Source of the DNA: Rosellinia necatrix
Taxonomy: Eukaryota; Ascomycota; Sordariomycetes; Xylariales; Xylariaceae
NCBI GenBank assembly: GCA_021209875.1
Contig: JAGYVD010000007.1
Coordinates: forward strand, 2,480,001-2,544,000
DNA: 64,000 nucleotides
Direction of reading: 5' to 3'
The notes beneath the pieces were generated by a model, which ran no database searches, was not told where the DNA came from, and saw only the letters and a list, made by a program, of their open reading frames with translations. Positions within the stretch are counted from its first letter, which is position 1; the number at the start of each line of letters is the position of its first letter. This document shows, piece by piece, positions 39,201 through 50,862 of this stretch. A program made the position numbers and the translations under genes.

Positions 39201-41137
39201 ATGAATAAAATTAGTTTATTAACTTATTTTATACGTTTTTTTTATATAAGTTGTTATAAAATTTATTAAAAAATTTATATTTTTATAACTAATAAAATAT
39301 ATACAACTTGTAAGCTTAGTTTTTAGTGTTGCTATTTTTTATAAAAAGCTTTTAGCTGTTGCTTAATTAATATATTAACAGTTATTTTATTTTGCTATAT
39401 ATTATATTTTTATGTTATTTTTTTAAACTTTTTTATTAATAATATTTATTTAACCTATATATATAAGTTTTAAATATAATAATTTTAGCATGTATATAAG
39501 TTGTTTAATTTTAATATAAATAAAATTTTAAAAATTCTAAAGCATATAATATTTAATGTTAGCAAAGATTTTTTTCAAGTTTTATAAAATTTATAATATT
39601 TTTATTACGTTTATAAGTAATATTTTAAATAAAAATATAACCGGTTATATTTATATAATATTAAAATTTTGTTTAATATTAATATATTTTAAAAATATAT
39701 TATTAGTTGCTACAGCTATAATTACTAAAGTTATTTTAAATTAAATGCTTATATATATAAATATTTTTATTTAATTAAATATTTAAAAAGCTTTTTTTTA
39801 TAGTGTTAAAAATATTATTAAAAATAATTTTATATTATTAATTATATTAGCAATTATAGCTATAACAGTTAATATTATTAAAGCTTTTTAAATATTATTA
39901 TAAAATAACGTTAGTTTTATTTTTTATATTATTTTTATTTTAATTTTTTAACTATTATAACGTATTATTTTAACACGTTTATTATAAATTTTATATATAA
40001 TATTTTTATATTAATAATTATTTTTATAGCTGTAAAATAATTTTAAAGCTAAAAACTAAAATTACAGCTTATTAACAATGCTTTATATTTAACAGCTATA
40101 TACATTTTTTTCTGTTTTATAATAAATTTTTTTTTTATTTATTATTTTTTTATATATTTATATTTTTATGCTTTAACGTTAAATTTTATTTAAAATTTAT
40201 TTAAAGTTAAAATTAAATTATATTAGCTTTATAGCTTATAATTATTTAATAAAAAAAAAAGTTGTTTTTAAAAACAGGTTAAATTTTAATTTTTCATTGC
40301 TTATTTTTTTTATAAAATTTCTATTTTATTCGTTTTTTTTATTATTAGTTTTTTATAAATTAAAAAACTTCAGCTTATTTTCTAAATTTTATTAGTTTTA
40401 ATTTAATTTTTAAAAAGTTTTTATTGTTTTTTATTATATATTTTAAAATATTTAAAATATTTAGCTAATATATATTATATTTATGCTTAAATTAGTATAT
40501 ATTTTTATTTTATTGTTTGTTTTAAAGCTTTATATTTTAAATCGCAACTATATATAGCATATAAATTTTTTTTTTTTTATATTATATATTAAAACATTTT
40601 TAATATTTTTAATGTTTTTAGTATTTTATAAATAATTAATTATATCTGTTTTTTCAGCGGGTATTTTTTGTTTTAAATAAGCTGTTGCATTTTTAACAGT
40701 GTTTTTTTTCGCTTGTTTATAATATTATAAATGTTTAAAAAAAAATTATATAATAGTATTAGTATTATATAATATCTATATATTTATTTTTTTAAATTAA
40801 GTAATAATTTTATACTAAGTTTTTTAAGCTGTATATTAAGTTTATATTTATATAAATATTAAATTTTTTTGTCAGCAGCAGCAAATTTTTTATAGCATTA
40901 ATAGCATTTTAAGTCTGCTATTAATTAATATAATGTTTTAAATATATTAGTATTTTTTTAATTTTTAATAAGCAGTAATCTAATTAACCGTTATTAATTT
41001 TTTTAAAAAAATAAACTTTATTATGTTAATCTTTATAATTTTTAAAGTTATAATTACTAGTATTATAATTATTATTTTAGTTGTATTAACTGTTATCCTG
41101 TAGTTTTTAGTTTTTTTTTTGCAATTTTTATAATAAT
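36230..41137 (-). other. Internal region of E' distal to its 5' LTR (RIP-destroyed)
   Basis: T-rich on +. It aligns with B (7190, 7710, 10460) and, in reverse, with E. A conserved GCT/GCA-rich spot near 39840 (TTAGCAATTATAGCTATAAC) corresponds to TTAGCAATTGCGGCTGCAGC on the minus strand of E near 54075. Two small open frames of about 60 codons on + (39556-39744 here, and 10321-10506 in B) end at equivalent places but lie on the strand opposite the inferred coding strand and are hydrophobic by composition; I do not call them genes. Confidence 0.65.
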
Positions 41138-41387
41138 TGTTGCACCAGTCATAAATAAGAAGTCAAGGCTTCAGCAATAAATGATGTATTATATAAAAAA
41201 TCTACAGATAAAAAAAAAAAGAGTAAGTAGAAGGAATTAGCCTATTAGAATTCTGGCTAAGTGCAGGTGTATAAAGTGGGTCCAGTTTATACGCTACAGC
41301 TGGTCTGTACGCACTAGTTAGCAACAAGTGTATAAATGTCCCGCGCGTGCTATATACGCCTCAGGAAAGACTAGTTATTTATAACTA
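41138..41387 (-). repeat. Left LTR of A2
   Basis: TGTTGCACCAGTCATAAATAA to TTATTTATAACTA. The outer 90 bases are almost unmutated and supply the reference for the family's left end (AAGTCAAGGCTTCAGCAAT). Like A2's right LTR it carries TGTCCCGCGCGTGC where A1's right LTR has a different segment (GGTCCGTGCCACATGCC), so A1 and A2 are distinct subfamily members. Confidence 0.88.
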
Positions 41388-41396
41388 CTCTTTTTT
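41388..41396 (-). other. Possible polypurine tract of A2
   Basis: CTCTTTTTT on +, that is AAAAAAGAG on the minus strand, immediately adjacent to the 3' LTR in minus orientation. Position and composition fit the plus-strand primer of an LTR retrotransposon. Confidence 0.5.
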
Positions 41397-44300
41397 AAAA
41401 AAAATAGTTTGTTTATAAAACATATCCGGGTTTTAAACATGTAATTTTTATATAATATTTTTTAATAAAAAAAAAATTGTTTTAAATATTTATTTATATG
41501 ATGTTTTTAAGCTTTTATATTATTAAATTATTATATAAGTTTTTTATATTATATTATTTTTTTAATGTTTATTTTAGTTTATATTTGCTTCTGTTTTTAT
41601 TTTATTATATTTTTTTATACGGCTTTATTATTATTTTTATATATTATATTAAACCTGGTTTTTTTATAACTTATAATTAATTGTTTAATTTTATTAAAAG
41701 TTGTGCTGTTTTTAGATTTATATTATAAAATTTTTTAATAATTTTATATTATTTTTAAAGTTTTTGCTAAATATTATTTATTATTAATATTTTAATTTTT
41801 TAATTAATTTAATATTATAGCTTTTATAATATATTTTAAAACTTTAATTTTTTTATAATAAATTTTTTTTTTTTACGGTTTAACTAGTTTTTGTCCAAGT
41901 TTTTAGCTTTTTATTTTAATAATAGGTTATTTAAATATAATTATAATTAATCGGCGTAATATTTATTTATTAATTTTTAATTAAATAATATTTTTAAAAT
42001 AAATATATATTTATTTTTATTAATTATTTTAAACTTTTATTATATTATAAAATAATTTAATTTATTAAATAAACAGTTTATTTTTATTACTATTTTTTTT
42101 AATATTAATATATAGTTTTTAATATTAAAATTAAAGTTTTATTATTTATAATTAATTTGTTTTATTATTTACGTTTAAATTTATTTTAAATATTTTTAAT
42201 AAAGTTTATAAAATAAATTATTTTTAATGCTTTATTTCACGCTTTTATTTTAAATGTTCTTTTTTAACTAGTAGTTTTTTAGTTTTTTACAGCTGTTTTA
42301 TTTTTTAGTTAAAATTAAAAATATTAAAAATTTTATTTTATTTTATATAGTAATAATTTTATAAACTTATAAAATATTAATGTTTAAATATAATTTATTG
42401 CTAGTATTTATTTAAATTAATTATTTTAATAATAGCTAATATAAAGTTTTAATTCTTAATTAAAATATTTATTTATTATTTTTATTTATTTAGCGGTTTT
42501 ATAATATTTTATAAAAGCTAATATATATTTTATACTTATTAATTTATATAATTTATTAATAAAAACTAAAATAAATTATAATTTTTATGTAATATTATAA
42601 TTATAAATATATTAAATATTTTAAATAAACTTTTATAATATATTTTTGCTATATTAGTTGCTATAGTTTACACTATATAAAAAATCGTTTATGTTTTTTT
42701 TTTAAACGGTTTATTATAACTAATACGTTATTATACCTGTGCTTATTTTTAAATATTTGTGTAAAATTTATTATTAAATGTTGCTATATATAATTAAAAA
42801 TTAATAATAGTTTTAAAAAACCCGGGGTTTTATTATAAAATATTTTTGCTAGTTAGTATTTTATATAGTTTATTATATATATATTATAATTATAAGCTAG
42901 TTTAAACTATTAATATTTTTTAATATTAGTTTTTAATTTTACGTTTATTTAAATAAGCTATAAATATATAATTATAAATTTTTAAATAAGCCTGGTTTTT
43001 AAATAAAAATAATTAAAAACTACAAGCTTTTTATATATTATTATTAATCTGTTTTAAGTTGCTAAAATTATCGTTTTTATTTTTTAACCTTTTATTAATA
43101 AATTTTTATTTTAAAGTTTTTTAGTTTTTTTAATATTTGATTAATTAGTTAAAAACTAATTAATTTTTAATTTTTTTTAAAGCTAATATAAAAACTTAAC
43201 ATTTTTTATTTATAAAAATATCGGTTTTGTTTTGCTAATAATAAGTTAAAAAATCGTTAAATGTTTTATATTTTTTTAACTTTTATATTATTAAATCTTT
43301 TATTTATATAATAAAGCGTTAACTACTACGTTTTTTTTAAAACAAAAATAATTAAAAATTATATTTTAAAAATAATTTAGTTTATCCAGCTTGTTTTAAG
43401 TTTAAATATTATTTTATATTAAAATATTTTAGTATTTAATAGTTTATAATTATAAAAAAGTTTTTTAACCGCTTATTAATTCTGGCTTTTATTTTTTAAC
43501 GCTATAATTATAGCTAGTATTTTTTATTAAAAATATTATAGTTTAGCTTAATATTATATAATATTTTTAAAAAAAGCTGTAAAATATTATTTATTTTTAT
43601 ATAGCTGTAATAATATTTCTGCTACAACTTTATTAAATAAATTAGTTTTAATTTTTATAAATAGCTTATATTAATAATATTTTAATAAAAAGGTGTTGTT
43701 AAAGTTTTTTTAATTAATAAAAGCTTTATTATAATTGTTTATTTAATTAAAAGCTTTGTTTTTTATATTAAACAATTTATAAAAATTATAATTTAATTAT
43801 ATTAATTAATAAATTTCTAATAAAAGTTATAAAATTTTAAAAAAATTATATGTTTTTATTATAATAAAAATTTTTAATTTACTACAGCTTTAATTTTTGC
43901 TAGGTTAACTTATATATTTTAATATTAATAATATAATTTAAAAATTTAGTTTATTATATATAAAACTTTAATTTTTTAGATCAGCTTATAAGCTAATATT
44001 ATATAGCTTTTAAAAACTTTTTTATATATATTTTATATATTTTAATTTATTTAAATAAATAAATATATTGTTTATATATATATTATAAAAGTTATTTAAA
44101 AATTAAATAATATATTATTAATATATTTTAAAATATAAACAAACTATTTATTAGTTTAAATAATAATATTTTATAATAATAGATTTTATATTTTATATAA
44201 AAATAATTAAGTTTTTATTATTTTTATATATATAAATATAATAAAAGCTTGTTTTATATTAATTTTATAAAAATTTTAGCATTTAAAATATAAAACAGGG

Positions 44301-47300
44301 TTTTTTAATAAATAATAAAAATACCGGTTTTTTTTATAATTTCGTTTAATTTTTAATAGTTTATATAAAAACAGAGTTTTTACTAGCTTTTTATAAATAG
44401 TATAAGCAACATATATAACGCGTTATTAAGTTTAATAAAACTTTTTATAAATTATTAATTAAATATTTTTAAATAGCTTTTAATATATTAAATAATATTT
44501 TATATAAAAACTATATTTTAAGTTTTTAGCTGATTTATTTTTTATAAAATCTATTTTATAATTTATATAAGGTTAATAAAAAGCAAATTATTTAATTTTT
44601 TTTACTAAATATATTAAAAAGTTCTAGTATTTTAAAAATATAAGTTCTAACGTTTTTTATTCTAGCTTGTTTTAGTTTTTATTTTTATTTGTTTATTTTT
44701 TTTTATTTATTAATTTATTAATTTAATAAATATTAATAATTTATATTTTATAAGCGCTTTAGTTTCTTTTTATTAAAGTTATAAACGTAATAATATTAAA
44801 AATAACGATTTAAAGGTTAGGTTTTTTTATACCAGCTTATACTGTTTTGTTTCATATAATAAAGTTTATTAATCTTAAATTTTTATAAAACTTTTTTAAA
44901 ATCGGTTTTATTTTTAATATAAAAAAATAGTTTTTTAAGTTTTTTTATTTTTTAAGTAATTTTAAATTAAATTGTTTTTTTTTTTTTTTAACAGCATATT
45001 TTTAAAATGCTTGCTGCAGCATTTTTTTTAATGTTTTTTTTTATTAAGTTTAATGTTATAGTTTTATTGGTTGGCGTTTTTTAATACTTTAAATATTATA
45101 ACTAAGTTTTTGTTTTATTTATTATTAATATATAACTATATTTATAATTTTTAATAAGTTAAAAAATAAATTAAAATATATTGTTTTATATTTAATAATA
45201 TATTATATTATTAAAACTAATTTTTTAATTATAATTTTATAGTTTATATTTAATATATTAATAAAAACGTTTTTAAAAGTTTTATTATATATTTTAAAAT
45301 TAATTATAATATTATATTAATTTTTAATCTGATTTTCTATTATATTTAATAATTATTTATTGTTTAAACTTATTTATAATTAATAAATTAAATAGTTTTA
45401 TAAGTTTTTAATAAAAATATGTTTATATATATATATATACCTGCTTTTATATTTTTAAATATATTATAATTTATTAAAATTATTTATTATTATATAAAAT
45501 ACATCTATATAATAAAAGTTTATTATTTAAATAATTATTTATCATATTTCTTTTATTTATAAATAATAATATCCGCTTTAAAAAAGTTTGTTTGTTCTAA
45601 AGTTATTTTTTTTATTTTAATATTAAAAGTGTTTTTTTAATATTATAATAAAAGTTAGTTTATATTTATTTATAATAATATTAATATAAGCGTTACGTTA
45701 TATTTAGTTTAAAAGTTTTATAAAATAATTTTTAATAATATATTTTTTATTTATAATAAAAATATTTATTTTTATAATCAGCAGTTTTATTTTTTAGTTA
45801 ATAATTTAAATATTTAGTTTTAATTTGTTAATAATAATATAAATAAAATAAACATTTGTTTTTGAACAAGCGTTATAAAAATATAATTATATTAAATATA
45901 TATTATATTTTTAAAAGTTTTTTGTTTTATAAACGTTAATATATTTTTAATTATTAATTAATAAATAATAAGCTATTTATATATAATATTTTATATCTGC
46001 GTTAAAGTTTACTAATTTTTAAAATACTTAGAAATTGTTTTAGTTATAAATTATAAAAACAATTTATTTTTAAACTTTTTTTATTTAGTTTTATTAAAAC
46101 ATGTTTTTTAATAAATTTTATAAAATCTGTTTTAAATTAAATAAATTTAAATAAAAACATTTACTAAATTTAATATTTTATATTTAGCTTTTATTTTTTT
46201 AATACGTTTATATTTTTATAAATATTATATAAATATTATATTAAGTTTTTAAATGTTATAATTATATTAAAATGTTTATTTAATAAATAAAAATTAAGTT
46301 TTTAAAGTTTTTTAATAAAATAAGATTTAATATAATTTATTTTTATAAAATTATTTATAAACTAATTTATATTAACTTTTAAACGATTTATTATATTATA
46401 ATATTAAACTTTAAAATTAATTTTGTTTTTATAGTTTTATTATAAAATTTGTTTATTAAAATTTTAATAAATTTATAAAAATTTTTTAAAACTTTTAAAA
46501 AAAATTTTATATTTAATTAAATAAATCAACTATTTATTAAATAAATTTATATAAAAGATTTTATAAACGGTTTTATTTTTTAGTTATTATTATAAGTTTA
46601 GCTATAGCATAGTTTATAGTGGCGTTATTAAAGCTTTTTTTTAGTTTAAATATAAAATGTTTATAAAAAGCAGTTTAACACAGCTTGTTTAAGTTTTATT
46701 AAACTTTAATATAATTTTTTATAAGTTAATAAAATAGCTTTATATTATTTTTAGTTTTATAGTTTAGTTTTTAAGTTTTTTATGTTTTTTTAATTTTTAT
46801 TTAATTAAATTATATATGTTTTAAATTTTTAGCTTATTTAAAAGCGATTTTTGTTTATTTTATAATATATTATATAAAAAATAATAATTTATTGCTGTTT
46901 ATTAGAATATTATTAATATATATATTTTAAGTTTTATTTTATTAAATAAAACAGCAGCAGTTAAAAATATTTAAGCTAAATTAATAAATATTTTAAAATT
47001 AATTAGTTTTTATTATTTAATTAAACTAAAACATTTTTTTTATAATTAGTTTTATAAAAAACAGTTTATTTGTTTTAATAATTAAACTTATAAATTATTA
47101 TATTAATAAGCTAACAGCTTTAAAAAAACTAGCTTGTTTTTTATATAATATTTTTAAATTTAAAGTTTTAAATTTATAAATAAAATTTTAAAGCTAATTT
47201 TATTAATAGTTTTAAGCGTTAATACCGGTTTTATTTTTAGTTTTTATCATAGATTATATTATAACAGGTTTTTAAAGCTAAATTAAATATATTTAGTTTT

Positions 47301-47504
47301 ATATACGTTATTAAAAGTTTTGCTAACAAAATAATTAAAAAATTTAAATATTATATAAAACAAAGTTGTTTTTTAGCATACTAAAATTTTAGTTTATTTT
47401 TAACTACTTTTAGTTTTTATAATAAAAGTTATTTTAAAATCGGTTTATAAAAATATTTAAAAAGTAGTTTTAATATTTTAAAATAAATTCAATAATTTAT
47501 AAAT

Positions 47505-47752
47505 TATTATATTAGTTATAAATAAAAGTTAAAGCTTTAATAATAAATAATATATTATATAAAAATCTATAAATAAAAAAAAAATAAATAAATAAAAAGA
47601 ATTAGCTTATTAGAATTCTGGCTAAATGCAGGTGTGTAGGGTAGGTCCAGTCTATGCGCTATAGCTGGTCTGTGCGCACCAGTTGGCAACAGGTGTACCG
47701 ATGTCCCGCGCGTGCCACGCACGCCGCGAGAAGGACCAGTTATCTATAACTA
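47505..47752 (-). repeat. Right LTR of A2
   Basis: Begins TATTATATTAGTTATAAATAA (RIP form of the left end) and ends TTATCTATAACTA. The inner 90 bases are fully converted; the outer 150 keep GCAGGTGTGTAGGGTAGGTC, GCGCACCAGTTGGCAAC and CCACGCACGCCGCGAG. Confidence 0.88.
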
Positions 47753-49731
47753 TAATTATTGTTTTATTTTTAAAAAAAGTTAAATAAACAATTATTTTTT
47801 TAATCGCGGCTATATTAGTTATTATAATTATAATTATAGTTATATTTGCTAATATTATAACGTTGTTTATTTGTACTATTGTTTTTCTAATATTATTTTT
47901 TCAATTGTTTATATAACAAGTTTTTTGATTAATTTTATAAAAAGTAGCGATTTTTTTTAAAAAAAAATCTTGCTTTATTTATATATTTTAAAATATTAAA
48001 AGTTATAAACTTGGTTAAATACGCTATATGTTTTTATTTATTAATAAACTTTTTAATTAAATTTTATAAATTATTTTAAACTTTTTTACTTTTAAGCCTA
48101 TATTTTTTTAATTTTTAGTTTTAAATAAACAGTTTTAAAAATTATTTAATTTTAGCTTCATGCTATTATAAATTTATATTATTATTTTGCGTTAATTGCT
48201 ATTATTAATCTTTAAAATACTTATAACCCATGCATATTTTAATTATTTTTATATATATTATAATAATATATATAAATTTTACTATATATTTTATAAAATT
48301 AAATAATTATTTTTAAACTTCCAGGTGATAATACCTGCGTTTATTATAAAACATTATTATATAGTTTTTAAAAATATAATTAATATCTTTGCAGCATTGC
48401 TTAGTTTAGATAATTAAGCTTAATGCATTATTTTATTATAAAACTGCAAGTTTTATAAAAATATTTAAAATAATAATAAAATTTATTTTTTGTTTTTAAA
48501 ATAAAATTAAACAATTAATAAAAAATAAATATTTATAAATATTATATTCTTTTTTTATTATTATGTTTAAATCGTTAAAATTGTTAGAAAAAAATAAAAA
48601 TGTTAATTTTTTTTTGTATAGCTTAATATTTTATTATAAGCGTTTATAATTTAAGTTTATATAAAATTTCTTTATTTTTAATTATATTAAAACTAGCTGT
48701 TTATTTTATTGTTTTTATAGTTTAAATTGAATAAATTTTTAATAAATCTAAGTTTATTAATAAACTAGTTTTTTTTTTTTTTTTATTTAAAACTATTAAT
48801 AATTGTTTTAATGTTAATTAGGTTATTAATATTTAATTAAATAATAATTAAGTTGCAAAAATACGAAATTAAATAAATGTTTTTTTTATGGCTAGCTTTT
48901 TATTATATATATATATTTTTTTTTATTATATATATATATTTTTTAGCTAATAGCTGCAGAAGTTTATTTTTTAAGTTTAAGCTTTATTTTATTATTTTAG
49001 CTATATTAACTATTATAGTTTATATGTTTTTATAGTTTTTATTTATTTATTATTTTATAAAAAAATAAAAATTATATGTTAATTAAAACTTAGTTTTTAA
49101 AAAATTTTAGTTTTTTTCTGTTTTTTAAAAAACGTTATTAGTTTTATTTTTAACTTTTATTTTTAATAATTATTTATTTTTAGTATAAATTTTAACTATT
49201 TTATAGTTTTTATATTTTTATTTAATTTAAAATTTAACTCTTTTTATTTTAGAGTATTTTTTAAACATAAGTTTATTTTTTCTGTTTATAACTATAAGCA
49301 AGTTTAATAAATTAATATAATAAACTATAATATAAAATAAAATCATAAAATAAATATTTTATGTTTAACAGCTAAAATAAATATTTATAGCATTTATGCT
49401 GTTATTAATTAAAATATAAAAATATAATATTAAGCTTACTGCTGTTACAACTATATTTTTATAAAGTTTTTTCTAACGTTTTTAATTAACTATAGTTGTT
49501 TAAATAATTTTTAAATTTTAATATAAATTATTAATTAAAATAGTTTTTAGTTTTAGTAAAATATATAATATAAAAAAATTAAGCTGTAGTTTTAGCTTGC
49601 TTAATTAAAATAACGCGGGCGTTTTTATAAATTGTAAAATTTATCGCTTAAAATGCTTTTGTTTTTATTAAAATAAAAAATAACATAGTTTAGTTTAGTT
49701 TTTATAAAAAAACGTTATAAAAGCAATATTT
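47753..49731 (-). other. Internal region of E' next to its 5' LTR (RIP-destroyed)
   Basis: Continuation of E' after A2. It contains the block shared with the fragment at 2903-3913 (here 48330-49290) and, in reverse, with E 51290-52262. Read on minus from the 5' LTR it is the presumed gag-proximal part. No open frame survives. Confidence 0.7.
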
Positions 49732-49936
49732 TAAAAAATATATTATAAAAAAAATTAAAAATATATTATAAAAAATAAAAATCTCATGATTTTAATTTAA
49801 CTTATAAATCTAGCTAAATACGTAGGCCAGGGCCCACTTATTAGGGCTAGTCCTAAGTGGTAGGGTGCATACCTTTGCCACGCTACAGGTGGGGCTACAG
49901 CGCTTATATAAGCGACTCCCCTGTCGGCGCGTATTA
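49732..49936 (-). repeat. Right LTR of E'
   Basis: Partner of 36025-36229. The inner 65 bases (49732-49796) are totally converted: TAAAAAATATATTATAAAAA where the left copy has TAAGAGGTGCACCATAGGGG. The outer 140 are intact (GGCCAGGGCCCACTTATTAG, GCTACAGGTGGGGCTACAGC, GCGCTTATATAAGCG). GCTTATATAAGC is palindromic and contains a TATA-like core. Confidence 0.9.
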
Positions 49937-49941
49937 GTTAA

Positions 49942-50409
49942 ACAGCTTATTAAATAAAATAAAATCGATTTATAAACAGCTTAAACAATAGATTAAAATA
50001 TTATAAAAATTAAAATAACTTATAAAGTTAATTATTATTAAAAAAAAAAAAAAAAAAAACAGGCGGCTTAAGAGCTTTATATAGCTATATATAAAGCAAT
50101 AAAAAATAAAGCTTAGCAAAATTTTAGAAAACAGTTGCACGTAAACATTTAAAATATTTAAAAAACATATAAAAACTAATAAATATTAAATAAAAAAAAT
50201 AATATTATAAAACGCTTATAAACAGGCTTAAAAAATTTCAGCAGATTAAATTAATAAAAATATATATTTATATAAAAATTAAAATTTATAAATAAAAAAA
50301 CTTTTTTTAAACTAAAAAAAAACTTTATTTATAAACTTAAAATATAAGCATAAAAACTATAAAACAGCTTATAACTAGTTTACAACTTTTTTTAAAAAAA
50401 AAAAAAAAA
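49942..50409 (+). other. Internal region of H, 3' part
   Basis: A-rich continuation of H after the E' insertion. It includes an A-run near 50041-50059 and ends in a 16-base A-run (50394-50409) directly before the 3' LTR. Frames are closed. Confidence 0.65.
50394..50409 (+). other. Probable polypurine tract of H
   Basis: Sixteen consecutive A directly upstream of the H 3' LTR at 50410. A polypurine tract whose G residues were converted to A by RIP would look exactly like this. It orients H on +. Confidence 0.5.
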
Positions 50410-50656
50410 TCTTATAAACAATATTTATAAAAAAACATTAGCGTATAAACTAATATAAGCAAACTATTATATATTTTTATTTTAAACAATTGTTAAATAG
50501 CTTATAAACTAACTATTAAACCTGGACTAATATAACTAAAACTAACCAGCTTAATAAAACTATGTTTTATAAGCTATATATATACTGTTTATAACTTCTG
50601 CTACTTAGCTAAAAAATAAACCTTATTTACTGCCCTAATAAATATATATTTAGGCA
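50410..50656 (+). repeat. Right (3') LTR of H
   Basis: 247 bp ending TTTAGGCA. The inner left half is RIP-mutated (TTAGCGTATAAACTAATATAAGC against TTGGCGCACAAGCTAACACAGGC, shown in part). The outer right half is preserved (CTTCTGCTACTTAGC, CTGCCCTAATAA). It abuts the E left LTR with only TAA between. Confidence 0.85.
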
Positions 50657-50659
50657 TAA

Positions 50660-50862
50660 TAATAAGCGCGTATAGAAGGAGCGCTTAGATAAGCCCCTTG
50701 CTTGGGGTACTATGGCCCATAGTTACAGGCATAATTTAATTAGGCCTAGCCTTATATATATAAGCTTTAGCCTATATTTAAGTAAAATTTTAGCTTAGCC
50801 CAGATTTATTAGTTTTTTATGTTTTATAATATATATTTTATATTTTTAAAATGTATTTTTCA
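50660..50862 (+). repeat. Left LTR of E
   Basis: TAATAAGCGCGTATAGAAGG to ATGTATTTTTCA. The outer left 90 bases retain GGAGCGCTTAGATAAGCCCC and GCTTGGGGTACTATGGCCC. The inner right end is fully converted: ATTTTATATTTTTAAAATG where the solo LTR has ACTTTACACCCCCTTGGTG. H was inserted at its second base. Confidence 0.88.

Larger units (their letters stand above)
41138..47752 (-). mobile_element. LTR retrotransposon A2 nested in E'
   Basis: 6.6-kb uninterrupted copy of family A, LTRs 41138-41387 and 47505-47752. The flanks ATAAT (41133-41137) and ATAAT (47752-47756) form the TSD; its first A overlaps the last LTR base, so it may be 4 or 5 bp. E' internal sequence resumes on the right (47770 onwards aligns with reverse 52860 of E), confirming a simple insertion. 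A pyrimidine tract just inside the left LTR supports minus transcription. No gag or pol frame is left. A 60-codon + frame at 41498-41680 is hydrophobic, antisense to the inferred coding strand and not conserved in A1. Confidence 0.9.
36025..49936 (-). mobile_element. LTR retrotransposon E' nested in H, carrying A2
   Basis: LTRs of exactly 205 bp at 36025-36229 and 49732-49936, with perfect TSD GTTAA (36020-36024 and 49937-49941). Internal sequence 36230-41137 plus 47753-49731 totals about 6.9 kb and aligns in reverse with E: 39790-40390 with 53540-54130, and 47770-48330 with 52262-52860. The sequence just inside the right LTR (RC: GCTTTTATAACGTTTTTTT) matches E just inside its left LTR. Strand is assigned from LTR orientation relative to E and from T-richness of +. 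All frames are broken. Confidence 0.9.
29432..50656 (+). mobile_element. LTR retrotransposon H, carrying nested E' and A2
   Basis: LTRs at 29432-29676 and 50410-50656, with 5-bp TSD TAATA at 29427-29431 and 50657-50661. Internal sequence is 29677-36019 plus 49942-50409; subtracting E' gives about 7.3 kb. The + strand is A-rich and a 16-base A-run (50394-50409) abuts the right LTR like a RIP-converted polypurine tract, so + is the likely transcribed strand. Reading frames are destroyed. A lysine-rich open remnant of 22 codons (35703-35768) lies about 0.7 kb, net, from the 3' LTR. No reverse transcriptase or integrase motif can be read, so Gypsy or Copia cannot be decided. Confidence 0.85.

Noticed and set aside
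39556..39744. Open frame of 62 codons on + inside E'
   Set aside because: Same reasons: low-complexity residues, no motif, and the E copy of the region (about 54150-54330 in reverse) does not keep it open.
41498..41680. Open frame of 60 codons on + inside A2
   Set aside because: Almost only F, Y, I and L. The aligned stretch in A1 (about 4275 onwards) does not preserve it. It is a chance product of T-rich DNA.
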